A DNA stretch of 64,000 nt from positions 1,025,871,066 to 1,025,935,065 of the forward strand of contig NC_090446.1 of NCBI RefSeq assembly GCF_031143425.1, in the 5' to 3' direction. How positions within the stretch are numbered: the first letter of the stretch is position 1; every line of letters starts with the position of its first letter. Under the pieces are notes generated by a model that ran no database searches, had not been told where the DNA came from, and saw only the letters and a program-made list of their open reading frames with translations. A program made the position numbers and the translations under genes. Source of the DNA: Pleurodeles waltl. Its lineage: Eukaryota; Chordata; Amphibia; Caudata; Salamandridae. Shown in pieces: positions 21,359-33,040 of the stretch.

Positions 21359-22455
21359 AGGTCCTCCTTTTTGTGTTAAACATTCACTTTGTCGACTTAT
21401 ACTGAATCAAATACCATTTCCAATGGGGGAGTACTCTGGACTTTAAATGGTATGGCATCTATTCCAATGATTTCTTTCACTGTGACTGCCCCTTCACATT
21501 TCTTATTTTTTGTGATTCATGTCAGGTATATCTTTGCCGTAGCTTCACAATAAAATCATCAATCACCGACACATTTTCTGCTGATTTTAATTTACTTTTT
21601 AGCCATGTAGATATATCGGACCATGTGAACTATACGATGATGATCCAAGGTACTTGTTCAAGATGGGATATGATACATGTACAGAGTCTCCAGCTCAGGA
21701 TTACAGCCATCCAGTGCAAACACATACATACAAGTGTTGGCTCCCCCTATGTTAGACTTGGCATCATTGGCATGGTCTCCCCTAAAGTTTTGCCTCTACT
21801 TGCCAGGTTGTTTCTGTGTGCTGGACTTTGCTTTTGCGGTTTTTAATTGCTGTGGACACTTTACAACTGCTGACCAGTGCTAAAGTGTGAATGTTCCTTG
21901 TATAAATTGTATGTGTACATTAGCTTATCCATGGTTGGCACATTTGATTTTCTAGTAAGTCCCTAGTAAAGTGCATTGGAGGTACCCAGGGCCTGTAAAT
22001 CAAATGCTACTAGAGTACCTGCAGCACTGGCTGTGCCACCTACATTAGTAGCCCTGTAAGCATGGCTCAGACCTACCACTGCAGTGTCTGTGTGTGCAGT
22101 TTTAAACTGCCAATTCGACTTGGCAAGTGTACCCACTTGCCAGGCCTAAACCTTCACGTTTTATACATGTCAGGAACCCCTAAGGTAGGCCCTAGGTAGC
22201 CCCATGGGCAGGGTGCAGTGTATGTTAAACCTGGGACATGTACTTATGTGTTTTACATGTCCTGACAGTGAAATACTACCATATTCGGTTGTCACTGCTG
22301 CAAGGCCTATCTCTCTCATAGGTTAACTTGGGGGTTGCCTTTAAATATTATTAAATCACAGATTCCCTTTGGGAGCAGATAGACATGTGGAGTTTGGGGT
22401 CTCTCAACTCACAATTTAAAAAAACATATTTTAGTGAAGTTGGTTTTAAGATTTT

Positions 22456-23028
22456 GGGGGTCATTCTGACCCCCGCGGGCGGCAGGAGCCGCCCGCCTGG
22501 AGGGAGCAGCCATATGGCCGCTCCGCGGACGAAAGACCGCGGAGGCCATTCTGGCTTTCCCGCTGGGCTGGCGGGCGACCGCCAGAAGGCCGCCCGCCAG
22601 CCCAACGGGAAACCCCTCCCCACGAGGAAGCTGGCTCCGAATGGAGCCGGCGGAGTGGGTATGTGCGACGGGTGCAGTGGCACCCGTCGCGTATTTCAGT
22701 GTCTGCAAAGCAGACACTGAAATACAAAGTGGGGCCCCCAGGGGCCCCACGACACCCCTGACCGCCATCCTGTTCCTGGCGGTCGGAGCCGCCAGGAACA
22801 GGATGGCGGTGAGGGGGTCGGAATCCCCCATGGCGGCGCAGCAAGCTGCACCGCCATGGGGGATTCCCAGGGCAGCGGAAAACTGGCGGGAGACCGCCGG
22901 TTTTCCTGGTCTGACCGCGGCCAAACCGCCGCGGTCAGAATGCCCTGCGGGGCACCGCCAGCCTGTTGGCGGTGCTCCCGCATCCCCGGCCCCGGCGGTC
23001 CTTGACCGCCGGGGTCGGAATGACCCCC
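22456..23028. mobile_element. 573-bp GC-rich MITE
   Basis: Ends gggggtcattctgacccccg and cggggtcggaatgaccccc, flanked by ttt on both sides. Dense internal inverted repeats include the palindrome around gtgtctgcaaagcagacac (about 22697-22715). Related to the MITE at 38134. The several long open frames across it are by-products of GC content. Confidence 0.85.
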
Positions 23029-26000
23029 TTTGTGTTTGAAAATGCCACTTTTAGAAAGTAGATATTTACTTTCTTAAACCATTCTGTGACTCTGCTTGTT
23101 TGTGGATTCCCTGCCTGGGTCAGTTTGGCAGTTGCGCTGTTTGCACCTGTCCTCTAGACAGTAACACAAAGGGAGCTGAGGTGCAGCCTGCATATCCTGA
23201 TGGGCCAAACGGGCTGAGGGGAGGGGAGGAGTGGTCACTAACACCTGAAAAGGCTGTGCCTGCCTTTACACAGTGCAGTCCCTAACCCCCTAGTGTGTGT
23301 ATTGGGCCTGGCCTGGGCAAGGCAGGATCTTGAAAATCACAGAGACTTCTCTTTGAAGTAGGCCTACTTCAAAGGCAGAAAGGGGTATAAGAAGAGCACA
23401 AAAAAAAACTGAAAATCAGATTACTTCTGGAACCAAGAGGAACATTGTAGGAGGCTGGCTTGGTTTGTAGTGGGTACCTTGGGTACTTACACCTTACACC
23501 AGGTCAAGTTATCCCTTGTTAATGAATGTAGTAGTGTTCTAGCAGCTTAGGCTGATAGAGGTTGCTATAGCAGATCAGCTTAGGCTGAACTAGGAGACAT
23601 GCAAAGCTCATGCAATACCACTTATAGTTACATAGTACTTATACACAAGTAAAGACAATACTCAGTGTTACCAAAAATAAAGGTATTTATTTGGGTGACT
23701 GTAAGGAAATGCCTCCTTGGCATGGTTACCCCCTGACGTTTTGCCTTTGCTGATGTTAAGTTTTGATTGAAAGTGTGCTGGGACCATGCTAACCAGGCCG
23801 CAGCTCCAGTGTTCATTCCCTAAACTGTACCTTTGCTTCCACAATTGGCACAGCCCTGGCACTCAGATAAGTCCCTTGTAACTGGTACCCCTGGTACCAA
23901 GGGCCCTGATGCCAGGTAAAGTCTCTAAGGGCTGCAGCATGTCTAATGCCACCCTGGGGACCCCTCACTCAGCACATGCACACTGCCTCACAGCTTGTGT
24001 GTGCTGGTGGGGAGAAAATTACTAAGTCACCTCAGAGTGCCATGCCAACCTCACTCTGCCTGTGGCATAGGCAAGTCACCCCTCTAGCAGGCCTTACAGC
24101 CCTAAAGCAGGGTGCACTATACCACAGGTGAGGGCATATGTGCATGAGCACAATGCCCCTACAGTGTCTAAGCAAAACCTTAGACATTGTAAGTGCAGGG
24201 TAGCCATACAAGTATATGGTCTGGGAGTTTGTCAAACACGAACTCCACAGTTCCATAAAGGCTACACTGGTATCAAACTTCTCAGCACAATAAATGCACA
24301 CTGATGCCAGTGTGCAGTTATTGTAACATGCACCCAGAAGGCATCTAAGAGATGACCCCTGAATACCAAACCGACTTCTAGTGTGGGGCTGACCAGTTTC
24401 TGCCAGCCTGCCACAACCAGACGAGTTGCTGGCCACATGGGGAGAGTGCCTTTGTCACTCTGTGTCCAGGAACAAAGCCTGCGCAGGGTGGAGGTGCTTC
24501 ACACCTTCCCCTGCAGGAACTGTAACACCTGGCGGTGAGCTTCAAAGGCTCACCCCCTTTGTTACAGCACCCCAGGGCATCCCAGCTAGTGGAGATGCCC
24601 GTCCCTCCGGCCACTGCCCCCACTTTTGGCGGCAAGGCTGGAGGAGATAATTAGGAAAACAAGGAGTCACCCACCAGTCAGGACAGCCCCTAAGGTGCCC
24701 TGAGCTGAGGTGACACCTGCCTTTAGAAATCCTCCATCTTAGTTTTGGAGGATTCCCCCAATAGGATTTGGGATGTGCCCAACTCCCTACAGGGAGGAGG
24801 CACAAAGGGGGTGTAGCCACCATCCAGGATAGTAGCCATTGGGCTACTGTCCTCCCAGACCTAAACACACCCTTAAATCTAGTATTTAGGGGCACCCCAG
24901 AACCCAGGAAATCAGATTCCTGCAACCTGAACTACAAAGAAGGACTACTGACCTACAAGTCTGCAGAGACGATGTACGATGACAACTGCTTTGGCCCCAG
25001 CCCTACCGGCCTGTCTCCAGAGTCGAAAACCTGCAACCAGCGACGCATCCAACAAGGACCAGTGAGTGACCAAGAAACTCCTGTGAGCAGCGGCTCTGCT
25101 CAACAACAGCTACATCTTTGCAACAAAGAAGCAACTTCCAAAGAACTCACTCTTCCCGCTGGAAGCGTGAGACTTCACACTCTGCACCCGACGCCCCCGT
25201 CTCGAGATCCAGAGAACAAACACCACAGGGAGGACTCCCCGGCAACTGCGACCCCGTCAGTAGCCCGAAACAACCCCCTGTGTAGGAGGCTGGCCTGGCT
25301 TATAGTGGGTACCTGGAGGTACTTACACCTTGTGCCAGGTCCAGTTATCCCTTATTAGAAGAATAGAGGTGTTCTAGCAGCTTAGGCTGATAGAGGTAGC
25401 TATAGCAGAGCAGCTTAGGCTGAACTAGGAGACATGCATATCTCCTACTATACCACTTATATCATACAGTACTATATCACAAGAAAACACAATACTCAGA
25501 GTTACTAAAAATAAAGGTACTTTATTTTAGTGACAATATGCCAAAAGTATCTCAGAGGATACACTCCATTAGGAGGTAAGTAATATACACAAATTATATG
25601 CACACAAACCAAAAACAGGTGAGTAACAGTTAGAAAAGTAGTGCAAACAATGTAGAATCACAATAGAATGCAATAGGGAGAAATAGTCCTAGGGCAACAC
25701 AAACCATATACTCCAAAAGTGGAATGCGAACCACGAATGGACCCCAGGCCTAGTGTAGTGTGTAGAGGGTCGCTGGGAGTGTAAGAAAACACTAAGGGTG
25801 TCCAAGATACCCCACCCCAAGACCCTGAAAAGTAGGAGTAAAGTTACCCTACTACCCCAGAAAGACAGTAAAGTCGAGATAGGGGATTTTGCAAGGACAA
25901 CAACTGACTTCAAAACACTGAAGACGGATTCCTGGACCTGAGGACCTGTAAAGGAAGGGTACCAAGTCCAAGAGTCATGCAAGTGTCCAGGGGGGGCAGG

Positions 26001-27571
26001 AGCCCACTAAACCCCAGATGAAGGTGCAAAAGGGCTGCCTCCGGGTGGAAGAAGCCAAAGATTCTGCAACAACGGAAAGTGCCAGGAACTTCTCCTTTGG
26101 TCAGAAGATGTCCCACGGCTTGCTGGGGGATGCTGAGATATTTCCACACAGAAAGACCACAAACAAGCCTTGCTAGCTGCAAGAGTCGCGGTTAAGGATT
26201 TTGGGTGCTTCTAAGGCCAAGGAAGGACCAGGAGAATACCCCTTAGAGGAGGAGACAAAGGGGGTACTCAGCAACTCAGAGAGCCCATGCAGAAGCAGGC
26301 AGCACCCACAGAAGTACACAAACAGGCACTTGGAAGATCCGAGGACAGCGGTTGACTCAGAGTTACAAAGGAGGGTCCCATAACGTCGGAGTCCAGCGAG
26401 TTGGGCAATGCAGTACGGAGTGCTGGGGACCTGGGCTAGGCTGTGCACGAAGGAAGTCTTGCAAAAGTGCACAGAAGCCCGAGCAGCTGCAGTTCACGCA
26501 GTACACAGGATTACTGTCTGGCGTAGGGAGGCAAGGACTTACCTCCACCAAATTTGGACAGAAGGGCCACTGGACTGTGGGAGACACTTGGACCCAGCTC
26601 CTGTGTTCCAGGGACCATGCTCGTCAGGATGAGAGGGGACCCAGAGGACAGGTGATGCAGAAGTTTGGTGCCTGCGTTAGCAGGGGGAAGATTCCGTCGA
26701 CACACAGGAGATTTCTTCTTGGCTTCCAGTGCAGGGTGAAGGCAGACAGCCCTCAGAGCATGCACCACCAGGAAACAGTTGAGAAAGCTGGCAGGATGAG
26801 GCGCTACAATGCTGCTGGTAGTCTTCTATCTATTTTGTTGCGGTTATGCAGGCGTCCTAGAGCAGTCAGCGGTGGATCCTTGGCAGAAGTCGAAGAGGGA
26901 AGTGCAGAGGAACTCTGGTGAGCTCTTGCATTCGTTATCTGCTGAGATACCCACAGGAGAGACCCTAAATAGCCCACAGAGGAGGATTGGCTACTGAGAA
27001 AGGTAAGCACCTATCAGGAGGGGTCTCTGACATCACCTGCTGGCACTGGCCACTCAGAGCTGTCCATTGTGCCTTCACACCTCTGCACCCAAGATGGCAG
27101 AGGTCTGCGACACACTGGAGGAGCTCTGGGCACCTTCCCTGGGAGGTGCTGGTCAGGGGAGTGGTCACTCCCCTTTCCTTTGTCCAGTTTCGCGCCAGAG
27201 CAGGGCTGGGGGGATCCCTGAACCGGTGTAGACTGGCTTATGCATGGAGGGCACCATCTGTGCCCTTCAAAGCATTTCCAGAGGCCAGGAGAGGCTACTC
27301 CTCCCTGGCCCTTCACACCTATTTCCAAAGGGAGAGGGTGTAACACCCTCTCTCAGAGGAAATCCTTTGTTCTGATTTCCTGGGACCAGGCTGCCCAGGC
27401 CCCAGGCGGGCAGAAACCTGTTTGAGGGGTTGGCAGCAGCTGTAGCTGCAGTGGAGACCCCGGAAAGTTAGTTTGGCAGTACCCGGGTTCTATGCTGGAG
27501 ACCCGGGAATGCATGGAATTGTCACCCCAATACCAGAATGGTATTGGGGTGACAATTCCATGATCCTAGAC

Positions 27572-27586
27572 ATGTTATATGGTCAT
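27572..27586 (+). repeat. Target-site duplication, left
   Basis: atgttatatggtcat, identical to 36551-36565 on the other side of the Penelope-like element; the interrupted LTR reads on without gap. Confidence 0.9.
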
Positions 27587-27891
27587 AGAGAAAACACAAT
27601 GTATGGCAACTCTCTCATCAAAGAAAATTATTTACAAATGTTAAACAATACATAATCCAAATTACAATAGGGTTTAGTACTGCATGTTAGACATTTATCC
27701 AACCATAGTGTTGTCAAATGGCTTTATAATTTGATCATATATAAAAAAATGAAGTTGAACAACAATCGAAAATTACAACAAAATGTGTTGAATTTATGTT
27801 TAATGTTTTGATACAGTTTTTGCAAATTAATGACAAATTCTCTGCCTGAATTTATATTTTGATACAATTATTGCAAATTGGTGAAAAATTC

Positions 27892-27955
27892 TCTGCCAAC
27901 ACGTGTTTCGTCAGGGAAGTCTCCTTTTAAAATCCCAAACGACTTCTTCAGGGCT
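27892..27955 (-). ncRNA. Hammerhead-ribozyme-like motif, main Penelope-like copy
   Basis: Identical in sequence to the plus-strand motif at 36049-36108. Core CTGAAGA (27951-27945, minus strand) fits C-U-G-A-N-G-A and GAAA (27909-27906) fits the second core strand. It lies about 300 nt from the element's 3' end. Hammerhead ribozymes of type I are known in Penelope-like elements of animals. Activity not shown. Confidence 0.6.
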
Positions 27956-29339
27956 ACAATTCATGAACACAAAACAAAAAATAATAAGAACCGAAATGCT
28001 CCAAAATAATCACTTAAAAATGTGATAGGGGAACCCAGAAACACCCAGTGTCTCTGCCATAGCCAAAGCTAAGATAGTAAGTGCAAAAGAAAGTATGTAA
28101 AGCATGCACCACGCTACAGCAATTTTATCCAAGTGCTCACTTAGCAAAACCCATAATTGTGAAGTGCTAGCTCTCAATCGATTGGCATCAAACGTGAACC
28201 ATTCAAAACCTCTAGTCACCAGAGATAAATCACCCTACATGCTGCAAAAACACAAAACTTCCTACTGAAATGTAGAAAGGAAGGAAAAGCGAAACTCGAC
28301 AAATACCTTTTAGTTAGACCAATCTCTGAAATTTCATGTTAGCCGACTGTTATTGCAACAACGGTCATGGGTAATGTGATCTGACATCAGGAACAAAAAA
28401 GAGAGATAGGAAAAGGCCAAACGACCTGTTATAATTCGCTTGCCTCCAAATATGCCATGAAACTCCCAATAAATTATTAGAATTGCAATCAAAACACCAG
28501 AGAAATACCTTCGTCCAAAATCAGTAAGGAGAAATGTAAAACCGTCTGTTTGATTCAGCTGAAACGAAGTCAGAGGAGAAAGAGTCTAAATAACACGTAA
28601 ATAACGTGCTGTCACAAACTATTAACGTACACAGTCACTAAAGAAAATCGACACATCCCGCGTTTCAAAAACTTGTCTCAAAAGTAAAGATGATGCCGTA
28701 TTGGCATGAAAGCGTTATCGGTCCGCGGAGCAGCCATAACGCGAGTACGCGTATCCTCGTTAGCCAACAATCATCCCAGGAAGTAAATATACTTCCGGGA
28801 CCAGCGTCACAACGTAGAACCTGCGAAACAGAAAGAGGACTAATCTAAAGCCAGTGAAAGAACAATCGTCGACCTCATGAAAGACGGACAAAGGGGTAAA
28901 AAACTCCAAACCGCCAGACGAACCTAATTAGACACTAAGAGGCAACATAAAGCGATAGAATTTTCTCAATTCACAAGAATTAACAACACTAGAAATTAGT
29001 AAACACCACTAGAAAATAGTAAACACGATCTTGTACTGGGTGAGCAGGTAAGGGACCCAGATTGGGCTGGAATTTAAGAGAAAACCCTAATCTATCATTG
29101 TTGGAAAATATTAGACACATTCTTGGGTCAGGGAAGCAAGTTAGGGACCAGGATTGAGCTATAACAAAAGAGAAAAAAGAGAAAAAAGGGAGAAGAAACA
29201 TATTCTATCTTGCAAGTAAACAGAAACTTATTAGGCTGAGCCCCATAAATTAGTTGTCAATGAGAACTGGAAGAAGTTTATATGTCTTGATAAATAATTT
29301 TAAGAGGATGAAGATCTAGACCTCCACATAGAGAACTAT

Positions 29340-30256
29340 GGGGTATATTTATACTCCGTTTGCGACGAATTTGCGTCGTTTTTTTTCGATGCAAATTCGA
29401 CGCAAAACTAACTCCATATTTATACTTTGGCGTTAGACGCGTCTAGCGCCAAAGTTCATGGAGTTAGCGTCATTTTTTTGCGTGAACACCTTCCTTGCGT
29501 TAATGATATGCAAGGTAGGCGTTCCCGTCTTAAAAAATGACTGCGATGCATATGCGTCGTATTTATACTCCCGGGCAAAAATGACGCCCGGGAGTGGGCG
29601 GGACTAAAAAACCCGCATTTGCGCCGGATTTTAGCGCCTGGGTCAGGGCAGGCGTTAAGGGACCTGTGGGCTCAGAATGAGCCCAGAGGTGCCCTCCCAA
29701 GCCCCCAGGGACACCCCCTGCCACCCTTGCCCACCCCAGGAGGACACCCAAGGATGGAGGGACCCATCCCAGGGAAGAAAAGGTAAGTTGGGTTAAATAT
29801 TTTTGTTAATTTTTTTTTGTGGCATAGGGGGGCCTGATTTGTGCCCCCCTACATGCCACTGTGCCCAATGGCCATGCCCAGGGGACATAAGTCCCCTGGG
29901 CATGGCCATTGGGCAAGGGGGCATGACTCCTGTCTTTGCTAAGACAGGAGTCATGTTAATGGCGTCTGGGCGCCAACAAAAAATGGCGCAAATCGGGTTG
30001 AGCCGATTTTTTTGCCTCAGCCTCACTTGCTCCATTTTTGGACGCCCAAACGCCATTTTTCCCTACGCCGGCGCTGCCTGGTGTACGTGTTTTTTTTTCA
30101 CGCACACCAGGCAGCGCCGGTCGGCTAACGCCGGCTAACGCCATTCAATAAATACGGTGCCCGCATGGCGCTTCAGAATGGCGTTAGCCGGCGCTAATTT
30201 TTTTGGCGCAAAACTGCATTAGCGCAGTTTTGCGTCAAAAAGTATAAATATGGCCC
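29340..30256. mobile_element. 917-bp MITE inside the left Penelope-like arm
   Basis: Ends GGGGTATATTTATACTCC and AAAAAGTATAAATATGGCCC, flanked by tat (29337-29339 and 30257-30259). The corresponding spot in the right arm (34669-34672, cacatagctctc) is empty, which proves the insertion and its edges. It has internal hairpins (atgcccaggggac / gtcccctgggcat) and GCGCC/GGCGT-rich palindromes; the open frames inside are not genes. Confidence 0.88.
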
Positions 30257-30528
30257 TATGTGTATTTGAAGGTGGCCGATTGGAGAATTTTGGCTCATGG
30301 TTAACAGATAAAAGTCCATCCTAGGCGTGCAATGAGTTAGCATGCCACTGAAATATAGCAAGACAAAATACAACTGCCAAAACACAAGGGTACTATTGAG
30401 CATACAAGAATCGATTTAACACAATTCACAATTATATTGAATAAGAAACTTTACAGTATATACTGGAATTGCACAACATCAGAAAACACCATTGAGTGAT
30501 AGTACTAATTAAGTGAGAGCAGAACATG

Positions 30529-30874
30529 TCAATCCCCCAAAAAGAACTCTAATTCCCTATCAGAATTAAGGCCTAATTCAACGGCCCTTAGTCTCACGAT
30601 CCAGAGAGCTTCTTTCTTACGCAAGGCTACTTCTCTGTTGCCACCCCTCGGATCCTTAGGGATATGTTCTATTCCAAAAAATTCAAAGCTTCTATGTATA
30701 GTTTGTGAAGCACAATCAGCAATATGTGCTACTAAGGGATATCTCACATCGTTGTTCTTAAGTGCTCGAACATTTTCCCCAATTCTAATTTTAAGTTGGC
30801 GTATTGTACTTCCCACGTAAATCTTGAGACATTTACAACGTATGATATAAACTACATGAGTGGTATTACAATAA
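30529..30874 (-). pseudogene. GIY-YIG endonuclease end of main Penelope-like copy (out of frame)
   Basis: Encodes GSTIRQLKIRIGENVRALKN (catalytic Arg region), SFEFFGIEHIPKDPRGGNRE and RKKEALWIVRLRAVELGLNS (metal-binding Glu). Upstream, out of frame with the RT ORF by single-base deletions relative to the other arm, lie the GIY-YIG Tyr motifs. The domain nicks DNA for target-primed reverse transcription. In this copy two 1-nt losses (one after CGVC near 30942, one near 30873) separate it from the RT. Confidence 0.85.
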
Positions 30875-33040
30875 TCAATGTATTGATATTGAATTGTTTG
30901 CCTCCCTCTGAAAATTCACTAATGTTGTGGCATGCCCAACGCATACCCCACAGCAACCACACTTGAAAAAACCAATCAGTTTTGTGGAAAGCCATGTTTT
31001 GTTAGTGGGGCTAGTGGAGAAACTAGGGCATAAAATACTCTTTAAATTCCTGCCCCGCCTGTAAGTAGTTGAAACTCTAACAGGTAATAAATCTCTTGTA
31101 TACTCATTCTGTAACAACATGTTCCAGTGTTTCCTCATAAATCTCTCAAGGATCAGAGATGCATCATTGTAATCAGTTATGAATCTTCTCTTATTCGAGC
31201 CGTCTAAAACCATTTGGCGTTCTTTGGTTTTCAAGATATCGCCTCTTGTAAGATGCAAGGCTCTAGATTGCGCTCTCTTAACCAACTTATTCGAGTAACC
31301 ACGTGTTACAAATCTTTTACCCATATCTTCTATCTGCTGCCGGAAATCTTCATCTCGGCTACAATTATGCCTTGCTCTCACCATTTCTGCAAAAGGAATG
31401 GAAGCTATTTGGTGTCTAGGATGTGAGCTGCTAGCATGTAAGATGGAGTTACAAGCTGTTGTCTTACGAAAAAGTTTACTCTGGATTTTGTCGTCCGCGA
31501 CAAAAATCTCCACATCCAAAAATTCAATGCTTACTGCACTAAACTGATACGTAAATTTGACATTCATGGTATTGGAGTTAAAAAAACTGCAGAATTCCAA
31601 TAATGTTTGTTCTCCACCAGCCCATAGTAAAAAACAGTCGTCTATGTAGCGTCCCCAGAACAGGATAGAAGTTTGCCATTGAGCAGATAAAGGGCCCCAT
31701 ACCCAATTGTGTTCAAACCATCCCATGAAAAGATTTGCATAGGAGGGGGAGAATTTTGAACCCATGGCCACGCCTTGCTTTTGTAGGAACCAAACATTAT
31801 TAAATAGGAAATAGTTGTTAGTAAGAATAATGTTCATCATTTCAAGTAGCATCTCCGTGTGTGCCCAGAGACTAGCTGATCTTTGGTTGAGGAAGAACCT
31901 AACGGCTTCTTGTCCTAACTCATGATTAATACATGTATACAAGGAGACCACATCCAGTGTCACTAATAGCATGTTATCCTCCCACTCAACATCATTCAAT
32001 AGACTCAAAATATGTGTGGTATCTTTTATAAAAGAGGGTAGATTATAAACTAAGGGTTGCAGAAAGCAGTCCACAAATTCTGAAAGTCTTTCTGTAGGAC
32101 CTAAAATACCTGAGACAATTGGTCTACCAGGTGGAAAAGGTAGGCCCTTATGCACCTTGGGTAAAGTGTACAGACATGGATATCTAGGTTGATCTACTTT
32201 TAAATACAGATACTCATCCCTATTAAGTAATCCCTTGTCCACCCAGGCACGTAGCTTGATATTAATTCTATAAGCCAGATTGTGAATTGGATTGCCCTGA
32301 ATTGCCTCATAGCATGTTGTATCCTGTAACTGCGAAGAAATCTCATTGTCATAATCACTCCTATTCATGAGAACCACGTTACCTCCTTTATCTGCCTGTC
32401 TGATAATAATGTCATTTTCTTGTTTGAGTACTTTGAGTGCGTCTAGTTCCTCTGAATTTAAATTGTTTGTGAAATGCCTATACTTCTTCTTGGCAAGGTA
32501 TTTGTCGTAATCTTTGCAGATCAATTCAAAAAATCTGTCGAAACAATTAAGACTCCAAGATCTTGGTGTCCAAACTGATTTCTTCTTGAGGCCACTAGGA
32601 GTGCTTATATGAGAGTCTATATCCAAGTTTTGTAGCAACTTTGATAAGGTCTCTGGATCCTGATCTCTTTCGGCTAGAGATAAGATCAGTGCTGTATCAT
32701 GTACCTCTTCAATTGATAGAGTACTCAAGGGAGATGTAACCTGATTGGATGTAGCACTCTCAACTGGATGTAGATGAAAATATTTTAAAAGCTTGAGTTT
32801 ACGAACAAACTTGAATAGGTCAATCTTGGATCTACATGGGTCTCCAAATGATTTGGGGCAGAAATTAAGTCCTCTCGACAGAAGGCTTTTGGCTCCTGTA
32901 GTTAGCTCAAATTTAGAAAGATTAATGACATTAATGGATGAGGATTCTGCTAAGCCTATATCCTCTTGTCCCGGGATCTTGTGACAACTCCATCTCGGTC
33001 TCTTGAATTTACCTCTTGGGCCTCTCCTTCCCCTCCTTGT
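30875..33040 (-). CDS. Penelope-like reverse transcriptase
   Basis: The frame is open from the A7 run at 33040 to a stop at 30875 (about 721 codons). The tracked start at 32728 is a TTG. Counting from there: ADKGGNVVLM (residues 112-121), LPKVHKGLPFPPGRPIVSG (189-207), TLDVVSLYTCI (257-267), QGVAMGSKFSPSYANLF (318-334), the catalytic YIDD (361-364), then SSHPRHQIASIPF. These are Penelope-like RT motifs; the clade is sister to telomerase RT and makes cDNA at the nicked target. The upstream part has VINLSKFELT, SRGLNFCPKSFGDPC, typical of the N-terminus. The first ATG codon is residue 121, so translation probably enters from ORF1. The frame breaks just before GIY-YIG. Confidence 0.88.
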   Translation of the reverse strand, partial: TRRGRRGPRGKFKRPRWSCHKIPGQEDIGLAESSSINVINLSKFELTTGAKSLLSRGLNFCPKSFGDPCRSKIDLFKFVRKLKLLKYFHLHPVESATSNQVTSPLSTLSIEEVHDTALILSLAERDQDPETLSKLLQNLDIDSHISTPSGLKKKSVWTPRSWSLNCFDRFFELICKDYDKYLAKKKYRHFTNNLNSEELDALKVLKQENDIIIRQADKGGNVVLMNRSDYDNEISSQLQDTTCYEAIQGNPIHNLAYRINIKLRAWVDKGLLNRDEYLYLKVDQPRYPCLYTLPKVHKGLPFPPGRPIVSGILGPTERLSEFVDCFLQPLVYNLPSFIKDTTHILSLLNDVEWEDNMLLVTLDVVSLYTCINHELGQEAVRFFLNQRSASLWAHTEMLLEMMNIILTNNYFLFNNVWFLQKQGVAMGSKFSPSYANLFMGWFEHNWVWGPLSAQWQTSILFWGRYIDDCFLLWAGGEQTLLEFCSFFNSNTMNVKFTYQFSAVSIEFLDVEIFVADDKIQSKLFRKTTACNSILHASSSHPRHQIASIPFAEMVRARHNCSRDEDFRQQIEDMGKRFVTRGYSNKLVKRAQSRALHLTRGDILKTKERQMVLDGSNKRRFITDYNDASLILERFMRKHWNMLLQNEYTRDLLPVRVSTTYRRGRNLKSILCPSFSTSPTNKTWLSTKLIGFFKCGCCGVCVGHATTLVNFQREANNSISIH

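Larger units (their letters stand above)
27587..30965 (-). repeat. Left inverted-repeat arm (3' half of the Penelope-like element)
   Basis: Reverse complement of 33957-36416 at high identity once the MITE at 29340-30256 is removed. It covers the zinc-ligand/GIY-YIG coding end and the whole 3' region. The two arms could form a ~2.4-kb hairpin in DNA or RNA. Confidence 0.88.

Noticed and set aside
22351..23039. Many overlapping open frames in GC-rich DNA, 110-171 codons
   Set aside because: They overlap on both strands in a palindromic MITE with clear TIRs and target duplication.
24542..25358. Frames of 127-196 codons left of solo LTR X
   Set aside because: They fall in LTR W and cross the insertion junction at 25281; no domain.
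29793..30144. 87-111 codon frames near 30000
   Set aside because: Inside a palindromic MITE that is missing from the sister arm.
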